IMG/VR virus record: IMGVR_UViG_3300041586_000064
Span: 1-29,792 of that record
Strand: one strand, 5' to 3'
Length of the DNA: 29,792 nucleotides
From: a virus
A program made the translations under genes and the position numbers. Below are positions 20,731 through 29,286 of this stretch, one piece after another; position 1 is the stretch's first letter, and the number at the start of each line of letters is the position of its first letter. The notes under the pieces were generated by a model that ran no database searches, had not been told where the DNA came from, and worked only from the letters and a program-made list of their open reading frames with translations.

Positions 20731-22974
20731 TTAAAAATTTAAAGCTATTAATTTAGTTCTACCATCTGTTAAATTTATTTGAGCATCTAAAAAGAAGTAT
20801 CTTTGATTACCTATAATTATTTGGTTTTGCATTCTAAACCCTGTTGGGATATTACTCTCTCCTTGTTTAGTATTTGCAAAATTTAAAAATATTTCATTTG
20901 GTGGTAAATTAACAATAAACTCAGATTTATAAGTATTAGGATTTAAAAGTAATTCTATAAATTCACTATAATAATTTAGGTATAAAGAATCTGTATCTAT
21001 TCCTATTGCGCCAAAGGCTAGTGTTTTTCTGTTAGCAAAATTAACATAAGAAGGCTGTAATATTTGGAACAACCTTTGGTTTTGCGTATTAGAAAATTGC
21101 AAAGAAAATGGACTTGCACCCAAGCTATTTGCTTGCAAATAAAACAAAGTAAACTCCTCAAAGACTGGCTTGTATCTTACCGCACCATTATTTAAAACCT
21201 CTGGTGTTTCGTTTGCAAATCCGTAAGCGGTCTTAACGCTTGAAGGGTGCGCTAAATTACGCACATTCATAATACTATAATCAGTTTTTATTTCAAACTT
21301 AGTTGGCTTTAAAACTTCTGCTTCAGGAAATATTAAACTGCCAAATGTTTCACTATCAAAATATTTGCTTTTTGCATGACTAAATAAATACTGATTGTAT
21401 TCATTACCTTCCTTTTTATTTAAAGTAGCAATGTCCGTATATTCTGTGTAGTCGACCTCTCTAGTGCTCCACTCTTTGTTTTTTTCTTGTATGTCGCTTG
21501 GTGTTAACCAATACATCGATTGATCAGGTAATCCCGTTGCAACAACTGAAATATTAAATGTTTTAAAAAATGATCTTAAAAAATCAGCTGACTTTATTTT
21601 TGGTAAAGCTGTAATTAAATTAAATTTGTTACCGCCTAATGTTGCTGATGCCGTACTGTTTAAACTGGTGTGTGAATAATTTGCACGCGCTGTTCTTTTA
21701 AAACCTGTAACTCGTCTAGTATAATTAAATCGTTGTACAGTTTGAAAATTAAGATTATTCCAAGCTAGTAATGTTAAAGGCAAAACTTCTATTCTCATAA
21801 ATAGCTCACCGTTACTGTTTAACATTGTCGGATTTTCAGCCCTTGTATCTGTTATTCTACTTGTAAATACATTACCTGTTATCTCTTGACTATCTAGTAA
21901 TATATTTGTTTCCGCATTTATTAAATTTACTTTTATTTTAGTTCCAGCTCCTTGTAAAGATATAAGGTTGTTAAAAATTACATTAACATCAAATCCATCA
22001 GACCAACCGCCTTGCTCTCCGCTGTTTGCGTTATTGCGTTTGCACTTAAAAATTCCTGTAACAGAATTACTAGTCATTAACCATTTAACGTTTTCTATTT
22101 GTGGAACGCTTACCGCTGATGTATCTCTTTTAAAATCTGTTCTAGCTGCAATTATATTATTATAATTTACAAGCGGGGACGCTTTTGTATTAGGTGTAAC
22201 TATATTTTCAGCACTACACCAAGTAAATATATCTAGCAATTCTGGTCTGTCAAATAAAGGGCAAATTATAGGCACGCCTATTTTTAAAATTAAATATTCT
22301 AAAATACATTTATAATTTATTGCAGGTCTTATCTCATCTAGTTCTATTTGGTTAACCGTATCTATTGTTCGGCTATTTTGAAAAGCAATATTATCAACGG
22401 TGTTTAAGTTTTCCTCATCGTAAATCCAAACACGTTTATTGCTAATAAATGGAATTGCAAACTTTAAATTTATATTGGTACTAGCAACGTCAACAGATTT
22501 TATTGATGACATTAATTTATTTAAAGTAAGCGTATTAAAATCAATTAAAAATTCAGTATCAAAACTGCCATCTGTTTTCTGGAATAACGACTGTATTGTT
22601 GTGTCTCCTAAAATTTCTGACAGGCTTGTTAAATTACTTGCAAAAGATGCTTTGTAAACTTTCTGGTTTTGAAATTCGTAATCACTTTCTTTAAATGTTA
22701 ATTTGCCTGACTGAAATAAAAAACCAGCTATGTAAATTTTAGAATCAAATTCGCCTGTTAAATTAGGTCTTTGTATTTTTTCATTACCGTAAAACCCGCT
22801 TAGTATTTTATTTTTATCTGTTGCCTTTAAAGTAAATGATTGCGTAAATGGTGCAAATATTTTACTAATGTCGTTTAAGTCTTTAAATGTAAACTTTAAA
22901 TTTATAAGTTCGTTTTCGTCGACATCTAATAAATAAAAATTATTGTCAGTATGCTTGATGTATATTTGAACCAT
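20731..22974 (-). CDS. Large minor tail protein, possible tail-tip/hub
   Basis: A 747-residue beta-rich protein rich in Asn, Phe and Leu. It begins MVQIYIKHTDNNFYLLDVDE and soon reads KIFAPFTQSFTLKATDKNKI (about 39-58), a pattern seen in the first domain of tail-tip proteins of Bacteroidetes phages. The rest has no recognised enzyme motif. Its place immediately before the tape measure suggests a tail-tip or hub role, although in most phages the hub gene follows the tape measure. It overlaps the upstream gene by one base (TAATG). Confidence 0.7.
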   Translation of the reverse strand: MVQIYIKHTDNNFYLLDVDENELINLKFTFKDLNDISKIFAPFTQSFTLKATDKNKILSGFYGNEKIQRPNLTGEFDSKIYIAGFLFQSGKLTFKESDYEFQNQKVYKASFASNLTSLSEILGDTTIQSLFQKTDGSFDTEFLIDFNTLTLNKLMSSIKSVDVASTNINLKFAIPFISNKRVWIYDEENLNTVDNIAFQNSRTIDTVNQIELDEIRPAINYKCILEYLILKIGVPIICPLFDRPELLDIFTWCSAENIVTPNTKASPLVNYNNIIAARTDFKRDTSAVSVPQIENVKWLMTSNSVTGIFKCKRNNANSGEQGGWSDGFDVNVIFNNLISLQGAGTKIKVNLINAETNILLDSQEITGNVFTSRITDTRAENPTMLNSNGELFMRIEVLPLTLLAWNNLNFQTVQRFNYTRRVTGFKRTARANYSHTSLNSTASATLGGNKFNLITALPKIKSADFLRSFFKTFNISVVATGLPDQSMYWLTPSDIQEKNKEWSTREVDYTEYTDIATLNKKEGNEYNQYLFSHAKSKYFDSETFGSLIFPEAEVLKPTKFEIKTDYSIMNVRNLAHPSSVKTAYGFANETPEVLNNGAVRYKPVFEEFTLFYLQANSLGASPFSLQFSNTQNQRLFQILQPSYVNFANRKTLAFGAIGIDTDSLYLNYYSEFIELLLNPNTYKSEFIVNLPPNEIFLNFANTKQGESNIPTGFRMQNQIIIGNQRYFFLDAQINLTDGRTKLIALNF

Positions 22975-24131
22975 TAGACAATGTTATTTATAAAATTATT
23001 AGTTTCCTCAAACTCTAGCGTGTAAGATATAGAGCTCTTATCGTTAAGCCTTGTTTTCTTTAAAAAATCTGTTGTTAAATTCTTAATTGGTATTTGTGTA
23101 AAAGTAGAGTAAAAACCTAAATTTAATTCTGTAACAACATCGCTATCTACTGTAATAGTTGTGTTGTCAACGGTTACCGATGTACTATCTACTGTAATGC
23201 CTGTTTGCACTGTTTTAAATATATCAGCTCCAAATATAACCAAATACAATTTACTTGATGCTAATAATTCTCTTACTTGATAATTATTGTTTTCGTCAAT
23301 TAAGCCTGTATTAATTGTAAATTTTCTAAAACCAACTGGAGATCCGTTTTGCTTAAGGTGTTGAATTTGGCTATTAATGTTTAATGCATTTCTAAAAGAA
23401 GTACTAAACTCATCTCGTTTTGTCGGTATTGTTTCCGTAAACCTCCCAAACGGAGTAAAGGTATCCCATAAACCTAAACGATTGAGATAAACGATTATAG
23501 AAGTAACTCCTGTTTGTTGCAATCTTAAAGCAGGATTTACAATTGTTTGCAAAATGATTCCATTTTCTCCTGTGCCTGATGTAGAAGTTTCTGCTGTTGT
23601 GTTTAAATTAAAAGTAAACCTATCATAATTTATAGCATTTGCAAACCTTCTTGGTAATTCAACCTCATCAAATGTGCTATAAGAACCTCCTTTTTGTTCT
23701 TGCGTCAATCGATAACCTGACGTGGCAAAAAAAGTACCTAACTGTTTTACGCTTTCTAAGTTAACTTTAAAAACAACATGAAAGTATACCCCTTCGCCTG
23801 CCGTTGTTGCGCCTGCCGTGCTATTATAAGCAAATTGCGGATTATTTTTGTTTAGGTTACTACTAGTAATAAAAGACTTAAGTTCGTTATTTATATTTAT
23901 CTCGATATAATTATCATCTTGCGATATTTTTTTTACATTATTAAACACAACGTTAGGACTTAAAGGCAAATCATTAGTTTGCGATCCGCGCCAAATGTAT
24001 ATTTCAATACTTACTGTTTGTATATTAGTATCTTGTAATTCGTTTAGAAAATTAAATATAACAGGACTTTCCGCAAAGTATATTTTTGCTTTGCTGTCTA
24101 TGTTTGTTAAAATTGGTGTTGCTAAAGGCAT
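22974..24131 (-). CDS. Tail structural protein with short internal repeat
   Basis: A 385-residue beta-rich protein. A YLNRLGLWDTFTPFGRFTET stretch (215-234) is like those seen in tail proteins of Bacteroidetes phages. Near the C-terminus three TVD units repeat every seven residues (313, 320, 327: TVDSTSV, TVDNTTI, TVDSDVV), which probably form a small beta-helix or bristle. It is followed with a one-base overlap by the 747-residue tail gene, and the two are likely partners in one tail substructure. No catalytic motif seen. Confidence 0.65.
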   Translation of the reverse strand: MPLATPILTNIDSKAKIYFAESPVIFNFLNELQDTNIQTVSIEIYIWRGSQTNDLPLSPNVVFNNVKKISQDDNYIEININNELKSFITSSNLNKNNPQFAYNSTAGATTAGEGVYFHVVFKVNLESVKQLGTFFATSGYRLTQEQKGGSYSTFDEVELPRRFANAINYDRFTFNLNTTAETSTSGTGENGIILQTIVNPALRLQQTGVTSIIVYLNRLGLWDTFTPFGRFTETIPTKRDEFSTSFRNALNINSQIQHLKQNGSPVGFRKFTINTGLIDENNNYQVRELLASSKLYLVIFGADIFKTVQTGITVDSTSVTVDNTTITVDSDVVTELNLGFYSTFTQIPIKNLTTDFLKKTRLNDKSSISYTLEFEETNNFINNIV

Positions 24132-24132
24132 A

Positions 24133-24486
24133 CTATACTATTGGACTAGTTAATAAATCAATCATGTTTTTTACGTGAACATTAACCGCATCGACCACAT
24201 ATTCTCTAATTGCATTTGTCATAGGTGTATTTATTAAATTTTCTCTTTCCTTTGGTGTAGCCTCCCCTTTAGGTGTATTATATTGACCGTAAAACTTTTG
24301 AGATAATATCAAAGTATTATAAGGCTTAACCGCTCTACCAACAGAATCCCGTAAGTGATCTTTTTCTAGCAAGCTCACTTTTGAATTTCTAGCGGTTACA
24401 ACTTTAACTAACCTTCCTAATTCAAGCAAACTATTTTTAGTCAACGCTTCTATGTCCTTCTGTTGTATTGTCTTTCTTGCCGCCAT
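24133..24486 (-). CDS. Putative tail/neck protein, paralogue of its upstream neighbour
   Basis: A 117-residue protein. Residues 41-85 (HLRDSVGRAVKPYNTLILSQ, then KFYGQYNTPKG) can be aligned with GLLKDTMRGAYIGKTNSIEF and the following QLYYGAYGTNSK of the gene just upstream, so the two look like a diverged duplication. It lies between the tail-terminator-like genes and the large tail proteins, which suggests a head-tail joining or tail-completion role. Its start is 50 bases inside the upstream gene and no later ATG would leave a full domain. Confidence 0.6.
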   Translation of the reverse strand: MAARKTIQQKDIEALTKNSLLELGRLVKVVTARNSKVSLLEKDHLRDSVGRAVKPYNTLILSQKFYGQYNTPKGEATPKERENLINTPMTNAIREYVVDAVNVHVKNMIDLLTSPIV

Positions 24487-24859
24487 CTGCTATTTTTAAA
24501 GATTTTAATAATTGCTTAATCTTGTCAGTACCTATATTTGCGCTGCTTACTGCTGACCTTCTTATATCGCGCCCAGTTCTAGTCTTGCCTTTAATAGTTA
24601 TTTCTCTACCTTGTTCATCCTCAAAAAAAACTACCCATTCTAAATCTTTAGGTATAATTCTTTTAGCGTTCGCAATTAACTTACTGTTTGTGCCATAAGC
24701 TCCATAATACAACTGTCTAAATTCTATGGAATTTGTTTTACCTATGTAAGCACCTCTCATGGTATCTTTAAGCAACCCCGAATCAACTCTAGCTGTGTTT
24801 TTAGAAGTTCTTATAACCTCTCTAATGTACTGCCTTATCTGGCCAACGCTATATGTCAT
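24437..24859 (-). CDS. Putative HK97 gp10-like tail/neck protein
   Basis: A 140-residue basic protein. VDSGLLKDTMRGAYIGKTNS (26-45) followed by IEFRQLYYGAYGTNSKL resembles the central fold of gp10-type neck and tail-completion proteins. The C-terminal 40 residues are Ser/Lys/Gly-rich and probably flexible; they overlap the next gene in another frame. Its start overlaps the previous stop by 11 bases. The family call is tentative and rests on position next to a tail-terminator-like gene. Confidence 0.55.
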   Translation of the reverse strand: MTYSVGQIRQYIREVIRTSKNTARVDSGLLKDTMRGAYIGKTNSIEFRQLYYGAYGTNSKLIANAKRIIPKDLEWVVFFEDEQGREITIKGKTRTGRDIRRSAVSSANIGTDKIKQLLKSLKIADGGKKDNTTEGHRSVD

Positions 24860-25307
24860 TTTGATGAATTGAAAATGTAGCGTTAAATTTTACTCCATCT
24901 AAATTATTGCGTTCATCACGTCTTACTGGAACAAACTCTGATACACTAGCCTCCACTATATTAATATTCAAAACATTATGTGATTTTAAAACCTCTAAAA
25001 TAAAATTGTTTGCGATGCTGTCAGCTATTCCAATGTTATCAATATAATTTATATCACTTAATAATTTAGAAGGCGTTGCAATTTTAGCGTCGTCTCTTTG
25101 ATTTAAAATTGTAAATTCAAAAACAAACTTCTTTAAGTCTTGCAACGGTGCTGGGCTTGACAATAATTGAAAACTTACTAAAGGATAAATGTTTTCTTTG
25201 CTAATATCAATCACATCATCATCCTTAAAAGCAATTGTATTAACTAACGGACTTGCGCTATAAACTTCTATAATGTGCGTTAAAACTTGTGATAATTGAC
25301 TTGCCAT
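24849..25307 (-). CDS. Tail terminator-like protein
   Basis: A 152-residue protein. YPLVSFQLLSSPAPLQDLKK (41-60), an FEFTILNQRDDAKI strand, IADSIANNFILEVLK (115-129), and a RRDERNNLDGVKFNATFSIH end follow the layout of tail terminator (gp17/U-like) proteins in Bacteroidetes phages: a strand-rich half, a helix and a final strand. An ATG at 25361 would add 18 residues but would overlap the upstream gene by 49 bases; the ATG at 25307 lies 5 bases after that stop and has an A-rich leader, so it is preferred. Tail-terminator function is an inference. Confidence 0.6.
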   Translation of the reverse strand: MASQLSQVLTHIIEVYSASPLVNTIAFKDDDVIDISKENIYPLVSFQLLSSPAPLQDLKKFVFEFTILNQRDDAKIATPSKLLSDINYIDNIGIADSIANNFILEVLKSHNVLNINIVEASVSEFVPVRRDERNNLDGVKFNATFSIHQNDI

Positions 25308-25312
25308 AAATT

Positions 25313-25846
25313 TTATTTTACTTGTTCTAATATTCTTTGACCCGTAAGATAGTTTGCCCAAAAAAAGAACTCGCTAACCTTCCATTGCTCTACTAATTTA
25401 TATTTGCTTAAGTCTCCTTTACAAAGGACGTCCATTAAAACTACATTGTTTCCAAAACGTTCAACAAATTCTTTTCTAACTTCAGAGCCGATTGTCTCGC
25501 TGCCTTCCTCTCCGTATATAGGAGGATTAAAAATAAAATCATTTAGTTCGTAATGCGCTGTTTTTTGCGCTGAATAATCTAACATGATTAATTCTAAATT
25601 ATGAACGTAAATTATTTGATACCATTTTTTTACAACAAAGATACTACAAAATTCTTTAAAACCTTCTGCTTCTAAAAATATCTCTAAATCTGTATACTGA
25701 TCAAATGTTAAGTTTTGTATATCTTTAGTTTTAAATTTATAAGATGACTTTTTATTAAGTAAATAATTAATCCAAAATGCAAACTTTATGTTTTGCCCTT
25801 GATTTTTTAGTTTAGCAAATTTGTTTAGTGTTATTCCTAAAATCAT
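25313..25846 (-). CDS. Hypothetical protein between terminase and tail genes
   Basis: A 177-residue protein, mostly helical, with many aromatic residues. The N-terminal half reads FAFWINYLLNKKSSYKFKTK (23-42) and LTFDQYTDLEIFLEAEGFKE; the C-terminal half has an FIFNPPIYGEEGSETIGSEV block (104-123) and ends FFFWANYLTGQRILEQVK. No signal or membrane segment. No family recognised. By position it may be a head-tail joining or tail-assembly protein, but nothing shows this directly. Confidence 0.7.
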   Translation of the reverse strand: MILGITLNKFAKLKNQGQNIKFAFWINYLLNKKSSYKFKTKDIQNLTFDQYTDLEIFLEAEGFKEFCSIFVVKKWYQIIYVHNLELIMLDYSAQKTAHYELNDFIFNPPIYGEEGSETIGSEVRKEFVERFGNNVVLMDVLCKGDLSKYKLVEQWKVSEFFFWANYLTGQRILEQVK

Positions 25847-25850
25847 CCTT

Positions 25851-26039
25851 TTATAATTTAAAGGTTTTTTCTTTTACAAATTCAAAATCATAGTGCCAAC
25901 TTTCAACAATACTACAAGCTAGTCTATAAATTATTTGATTATGAGAAATTGTAATTCCAGTAATAATTCTCTCTAATTGTTCGTTGTCCGTTATCAGATA
26001 CACAATTTCTGATAAGTTAAATTTTGTTTCTATTTTCAT
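25851..26039 (-). CDS. Small protein coupled to the large terminase
   Basis: A 62-residue protein: MKIETKFNLSEIVYLITDNE, then QLERIITGITISHNQIIYRL and an ESWHYDFEFVKEKTFKL end. The [KN]FNxxxIVYLxTDxEQLERIxTGI pattern recurs in small proteins of Bacteroidetes phages and looks like an SH3-like beta barrel. Its ATG overlaps the terminase stop by ATGA, so it is probably made in step with the terminase. Function unknown. Confidence 0.75.
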   Translation of the reverse strand: MKIETKFNLSEIVYLITDNEQLERIITGITISHNQIIYRLACSIVESWHYDFEFVKEKTFKL

Positions 26040-27439
26040 CCTTTCATGTATTTTTTATATTTATCGACAAACATTCTTGTTAAAATATATCTTAACGTAT
26101 CGCATGCGTGCCCGTATTCTTGGTAAGATTGCCCTGTTACTTTATCTTTAACAACTTTTTTATTTACTTTGCCTTCCTCATTCTCGGTGCAGTATTGGTA
26201 ATCGTTTATACTGTTTCTGCATCTACTATCAAAAACTAATTTTAATGCCTCTATGCTACCTAATAGTACCTCGTTTGTAAATCCTCTTGACATTATTACT
26301 GATGGATTGCTAGGAGGCACTCTAAATGTAGGATGACTATTTTTTAAATATCCTTTTATTAATAAGTAAAAGTTTTGACCTTTTTGTATTTTGGTATCTT
26401 GCTTTTTGCTAGTTGCATCTCCGTAAACAAACAAGCCCTCTTTATTTTTGCCATACCGCTTAATAAACTCATCGCAAGTATCTTTTAAAGTGTTAAGCGG
26501 GTCTTTAAGCATGATTTCATCTATTTGTCGTAAAACATTATTTGACAACTGAAAAACATTGCAAGTAAGATAAGGTAACACGTTTTCATCAAAAGATATG
26601 TGTAAAGGTAAATTAGGATCGTAGGGGTAGTTACCTACATGCTTATCGCTTTTAAATTGTTTTAGGAACTCGCCACCGGTACGCAATTTACCCCATTTGC
26701 CTAACGCATAAATGTTATAATAATTTATGTCGTTAATCTTGTCTCTTTCAAAATCAGCTATAACATGAACGTCAATAAAACCTCCACCTTTTTTATCACC
26801 CACAATCCAAATGTTATCAAGATAGCAAGTGCGAAGAATAACCATGTCGCCACTGTCATTAACCTGATGACTTGTGATTTTACTTTTAACATCTGTAAAT
26901 TTTTCAACATCAAATATTTGTGTTTTTATAAATGACAATTCGCTAACTGGATTAAATATTCCGATTATCTGTTGCCCTTTTAATCCTCGTAAACGTTTTT
27001 TTACTTGCTTAAAATCAGTCATATCGTATTGACTAAACTCTTCTAAACATATCTTTTTTATTCCGCTTAAACCTTTTATTTTCTCGCTGTCATCTAAGCC
27101 CTTAAACCTAACATAAGAACCTGTTTCCAAACATTCAATGTAATGCTTTTGTATTTTAAAGTATTCGTTTAAACCCCAGTCGCTAATTATACTTTTAAAA
27201 TCTTCAAATATAGAGCCTTGTATGTCGGTGCTAAACTTTCTAAAAATTAAACTATTATTGTTGCTATTTTCTAGCATAAAGACAATAGTTTTTTGAACAT
27301 AGCTATAAGTTTTACCGCTTGATGAGCCGCCATAGATAAATATAAAACGTACTAATTCATTATTAAATGCATTATCTATTTCATGATACAATTCATTAAA
27401 TATTCCTCCATCAAAGTCTATACTTTCTATTCCAATCAT
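26036..27439 (-). CDS. terL: Terminase large subunit
   Basis: A 467-residue packaging motor and nuclease. The ATPase domain shows Walker A GGSSSGKT (37-44), Walker B IKKICLEEF (128-136) and a coupling-type IGIFNPVS (159-166). The nuclease domain shows likely metal-binding acids D284 (SFDEN), D341 (YGDAT) and D447 (HACDTLRY), the RNase H-like triad of the family. All key positions are present, so it should cut and pump DNA into the prohead with the small subunit encoded upstream. The length is normal. Its start lies 29 bases inside a doubtful 69-residue ORF. Confidence 0.95.
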   Translation of the reverse strand: MIGIESIDFDGGIFNELYHEIDNAFNNELVRFIFIYGGSSSGKTYSYVQKTIVFMLENSNNNSLIFRKFSTDIQGSIFEDFKSIISDWGLNEYFKIQKHYIECLETGSYVRFKGLDDSEKIKGLSGIKKICLEEFSQYDMTDFKQVKKRLRGLKGQQIIGIFNPVSELSFIKTQIFDVEKFTDVKSKITSHQVNDSGDMVILRTCYLDNIWIVGDKKGGGFIDVHVIADFERDKINDINYYNIYALGKWGKLRTGGEFLKQFKSDKHVGNYPYDPNLPLHISFDENVLPYLTCNVFQLSNNVLRQIDEIMLKDPLNTLKDTCDEFIKRYGKNKEGLFVYGDATSKKQDTKIQKGQNFYLLIKGYLKNSHPTFRVPPSNPSVIMSRGFTNEVLLGSIEALKLVFDSRCRNSINDYQYCTENEEGKVNKKVVKDKVTGQSYQEYGHACDTLRYILTRMFVDKYKKYMKG

Positions 27440-27620
27440 AAGCCAAATTTACGTAGAATTGTTTAATCTGTTTCATGTTTGTTTTATTAAAATTAAAATC
27501 TTGATAATTGTCTTTAATTATATTCCAACTAATAAAAAATAAAAAGAAACACTTGCACTTGTCAGCTTTTAAATCCAAGTCTATAAAGAGTATCGACCGC
27601 TTAAGAATTATTATTTTCAT
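27411..27620 (-). CDS. Doubtful small ORF before the terminase
   Basis: A 69-residue frame with several Cys, Phe and Asn residues (KADKCKCFFLFFISWNIIKD, 19-38; KTNMKQIKQFYVNLAYDWNR, 46-65). It overlaps the genes on both sides (20 and 29 bases). The second half looks more protein-like than the first. It fills the only 160-base gap between the two terminase genes, but could be a chance frame or the 3' end of a decayed gene. Confidence 0.35.
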   Translation of the reverse strand: MKIIILKRSILFIDLDLKADKCKCFFLFFISWNIIKDNYQDFNFNKTNMKQIKQFYVNLAYDWNRKYRL

Positions 27621-27858
27621 CTCTTTTTAATATTTTACCGTTTAATTCTACCGATGTCATTCCAGATATTCCATCATTCTTCCAAATAATACCTCTATGT
27701 TTTAAACTTTTGTATTCTTTTTTACGACATACTTTTTTCATATTAATATAAAAAGCTACAACATCCGATATATCATACATTAAGTCTACAAAATTATCTT
27801 CAGTAGCTATATCAAAAATATCTTCAATCGTCATTAAATGATGTTCTTTAATTTTCAT
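27601..27858 (-). CDS. Hypothetical protein after the small terminase
   Basis: An 85-residue protein with an acidic, helical first half (IEDIFDIATEDNFVDLMYDI, 11-30) and a basic, strand-rich second half (KKEYKSLKHRGIIWKNDGIS). Its ATG overlaps the end of the small terminase gene by 11 bases. M9 is an alternative start. No family recognised; it might be a packaging accessory by context only. Confidence 0.65.
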   Translation of the reverse strand: MKIKEHHLMTIEDIFDIATEDNFVDLMYDISDVVAFYINMKKVCRKKEYKSLKHRGIIWKNDGISGMTSVELNGKILKRDENNNS

Positions 27859-28291
27859 CTCGTTTAATTTTAATATTTATTCTTTTAGGCTTCTCAGGAA
27901 CTATCTCCTCAATTTTTTCTACTAAGTTATTTAATCGCTGCGTAATGCTAGGATTAAACAATCCTGCCATACCTCCTGTAATTTGATTGGCTCTTATTTC
28001 TTTTCTAATGTACGTACAGATAGGGGAGAAGTCGGTGTAATAACCATCTTTGTTTTTGAAATAATCCTCAACTGTTCCATAATTTTTATAACAAAAAACC
28101 TCAAAACCATCTAACGTATAAGGCAACTTTATATCATCGCTCATTCGTTGACCTTCTTTGCCTACATACTGAACTTTTTGCCATTCTTTAGCCTGCAATA
28201 GTAAATCGTCTTTATAAAGCTGAAAAGCGTGTTCTAATTCGTCTGGATTTTTAAATATTCTTGTTGGGTGTATGTTACCGTTCTTTGCCAT
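27848..28291 (-). CDS. terS: Terminase small subunit, gp3-like
   Basis: A 147-residue DNA-packaging protein expected to recognise the packaging site and deliver DNA to the large subunit. It follows the plan of gp3-type small terminases: RIFKNPDELEHAFQLYKDDL (11-30), LPYTLDGFEVFCYKNYGTVE (56-75) as the helix-turn-helix region, a DYFKNKDGYYTDFSPICTYI segment, and NQITGGMAGLFNPSITQRLN (102-121) before a basic, Lys-rich tail. It sits 0.4 kb upstream of the large subunit. Its ATG overlaps the TAA of the decayed upstream copy (TAATG). Confidence 0.8.
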   Translation of the reverse strand: MAKNGNIHPTRIFKNPDELEHAFQLYKDDLLLQAKEWQKVQYVGKEGQRMSDDIKLPYTLDGFEVFCYKNYGTVEDYFKNKDGYYTDFSPICTYIRKEIRANQITGGMAGLFNPSITQRLNNLVEKIEEIVPEKPKRINIKIKRDEN

Positions 28292-28639
28292 TATTTTATT
28301 TTTTTAATATATTTATAAACATAAAAATCATAATCATTAAACATAAGGTATCCTTTTAATAAATTTTTACAAGCGTATCTACAATTGCCAAAAATTAACA
28401 ATTACTTTTTCTAAATATTTAAATTTAGGTTTTTTATAAGAAATTATTTCAGCAAATTGATTATTATCACTTAGTTTTACTGCAATTTTTTTAGATTTAT
28501 CATAAACTACAAAAACATTAAAATATGTAAATACTGCCTTATTAATTTTAATTTTGCCTAATTCATAAATCTTTCCATCATTCAAACACCTTACCTCTTT
28601 TGCATTTTTAAAATGCTTTTTTACTTATTTTAGTTTCAT
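28291..28639 (-). pseudogene. Decayed tandem copy of the gene at 28636-28983
   Basis: The frame opens ATG AAA CTA AAA TAA, where the intact neighbour has GAA at codon 5: a single-base nonsense change. The frame then continues VKKHFKNAKE and, later, FAEIISYKKPKF, shared with the neighbour. A T-run (GTTAATTTTTGGC, about 28387-28399) has shifted the frame: the expected NCRYACKNL continues one base off and runs to KYIKKIK and a TAA that overlaps the small-terminase ATG. Two separate lesions in an otherwise readable 115-codon copy make this a pseudogene. A partial product of 68 residues from a TTG (28585) is possible but doubtful. Confidence 0.7.
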
Positions 28640-28983
28640 ATTGTTTTTTTAATATATTTATAAACAAAAGCATAATCATAATCATAATCAGTAAATACTA
28701 CGTATCTATTAAATAAATTTTTACAAGCGTATCTACAATTTACAGAAATACTAAAATCTTTGTAATCACTAGCCACTACTTTATCACCATATTCAAATTT
28801 AGGTTTTTTATAAGAAATTATTTCAGCAAATCCAAAATCTTTATGCCATAAAGACCATCCATTAAAATCAAAAATATTTCCTTTACGATTATAAAACGGC
28901 GCGACTATTCCATAAATTCCGTAGCCAAAAGTTACTATGTCTTTTGCATTTTTAAAATGCTTTTTTACTTCTTTTAGTTTCAT
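28636..28983 (-). CDS. Hypothetical protein, intact copy of a tandem pair
   Basis: A 115-residue protein rich in Tyr, Phe, Lys and Asp. It has a Trp-containing middle (IFDFNGWSLWHKDFGFAEII, 37-56), a KKPKFEYGDKVVASDYKDFS block (59-78) of the kind seen in small phage proteins with SH3-like folds, and a YVVFTDYDYDYAFVYKYIKK end. Both starts and stops are coupled to neighbours by ATGA. The downstream copy (28291-28639) is broken, so this is the functional version. Function unknown. Confidence 0.7.
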   Translation of the reverse strand: MKLKEVKKHFKNAKDIVTFGYGIYGIVAPFYNRKGNIFDFNGWSLWHKDFGFAEIISYKKPKFEYGDKVVASDYKDFSISVNCRYACKNLFNRYVVFTDYDYDYAFVYKYIKKTI

Positions 28984-29246
28984 ATTAGTTTTATGTTCAA
29001 AGTTAAATTTATTTCCTCTTTACTATATCCCTTTGCTAGCAATCTGTAAACTTTTTGCGATATTGTCATCCAGCTTAAACCTTGAATACTATCTATTTCG
29101 CTTATTAGCTTTAATACAGGCGTGTTTAAGGCAATAGAAAGCTCTTTAGCGTTATAAGTATCAAACTCGTTAATAAAGTCTTTTAAAACGTCTATTTTGC
29201 TTTTTGTCTTTTTACGTGTAATACCGTATATGTTTATATTTTCCAT
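28980..29246 (-). CDS. Hypothetical protein, possible helix-turn-helix
   Basis: An 88-residue helical protein. The basic start ITRKKTKSKIDVLKDFINEF (9-28) is followed by AKELSIALNTPVLKLISEID (33-52), which could be a short helix-turn-helix, and a second repeat-like helix VYRLLAKGYSKEEINLTLNI. Its stop overlaps the next start by ATGA. A consensus promoter lies about 90 bases upstream, inside the nuclease gene. DNA binding is a guess. Confidence 0.6.
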   Translation of the reverse strand: MENINIYGITRKKTKSKIDVLKDFINEFDTYNAKELSIALNTPVLKLISEIDSIQGLSWMTISQKVYRLLAKGYSKEEINLTLNIKLI

Positions 29247-29286
29247 TTTGCTAAGATAGTTAATATTATTTGTTTGTATTTATTAT

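Noticed and set aside
18828-24131. Contractile-tail (myovirus) assignment.
   Set aside because: No sheath-like or baseplate-wedge protein was recognised; the tape measure alone shows only that the tail is long.
24849-25361. The longer start at 25361 for the tail terminator-like gene.
   Set aside because: It would overlap the upstream gene by 49 bases, while the ATG at 25307 follows that stop directly and has an A-rich leader.
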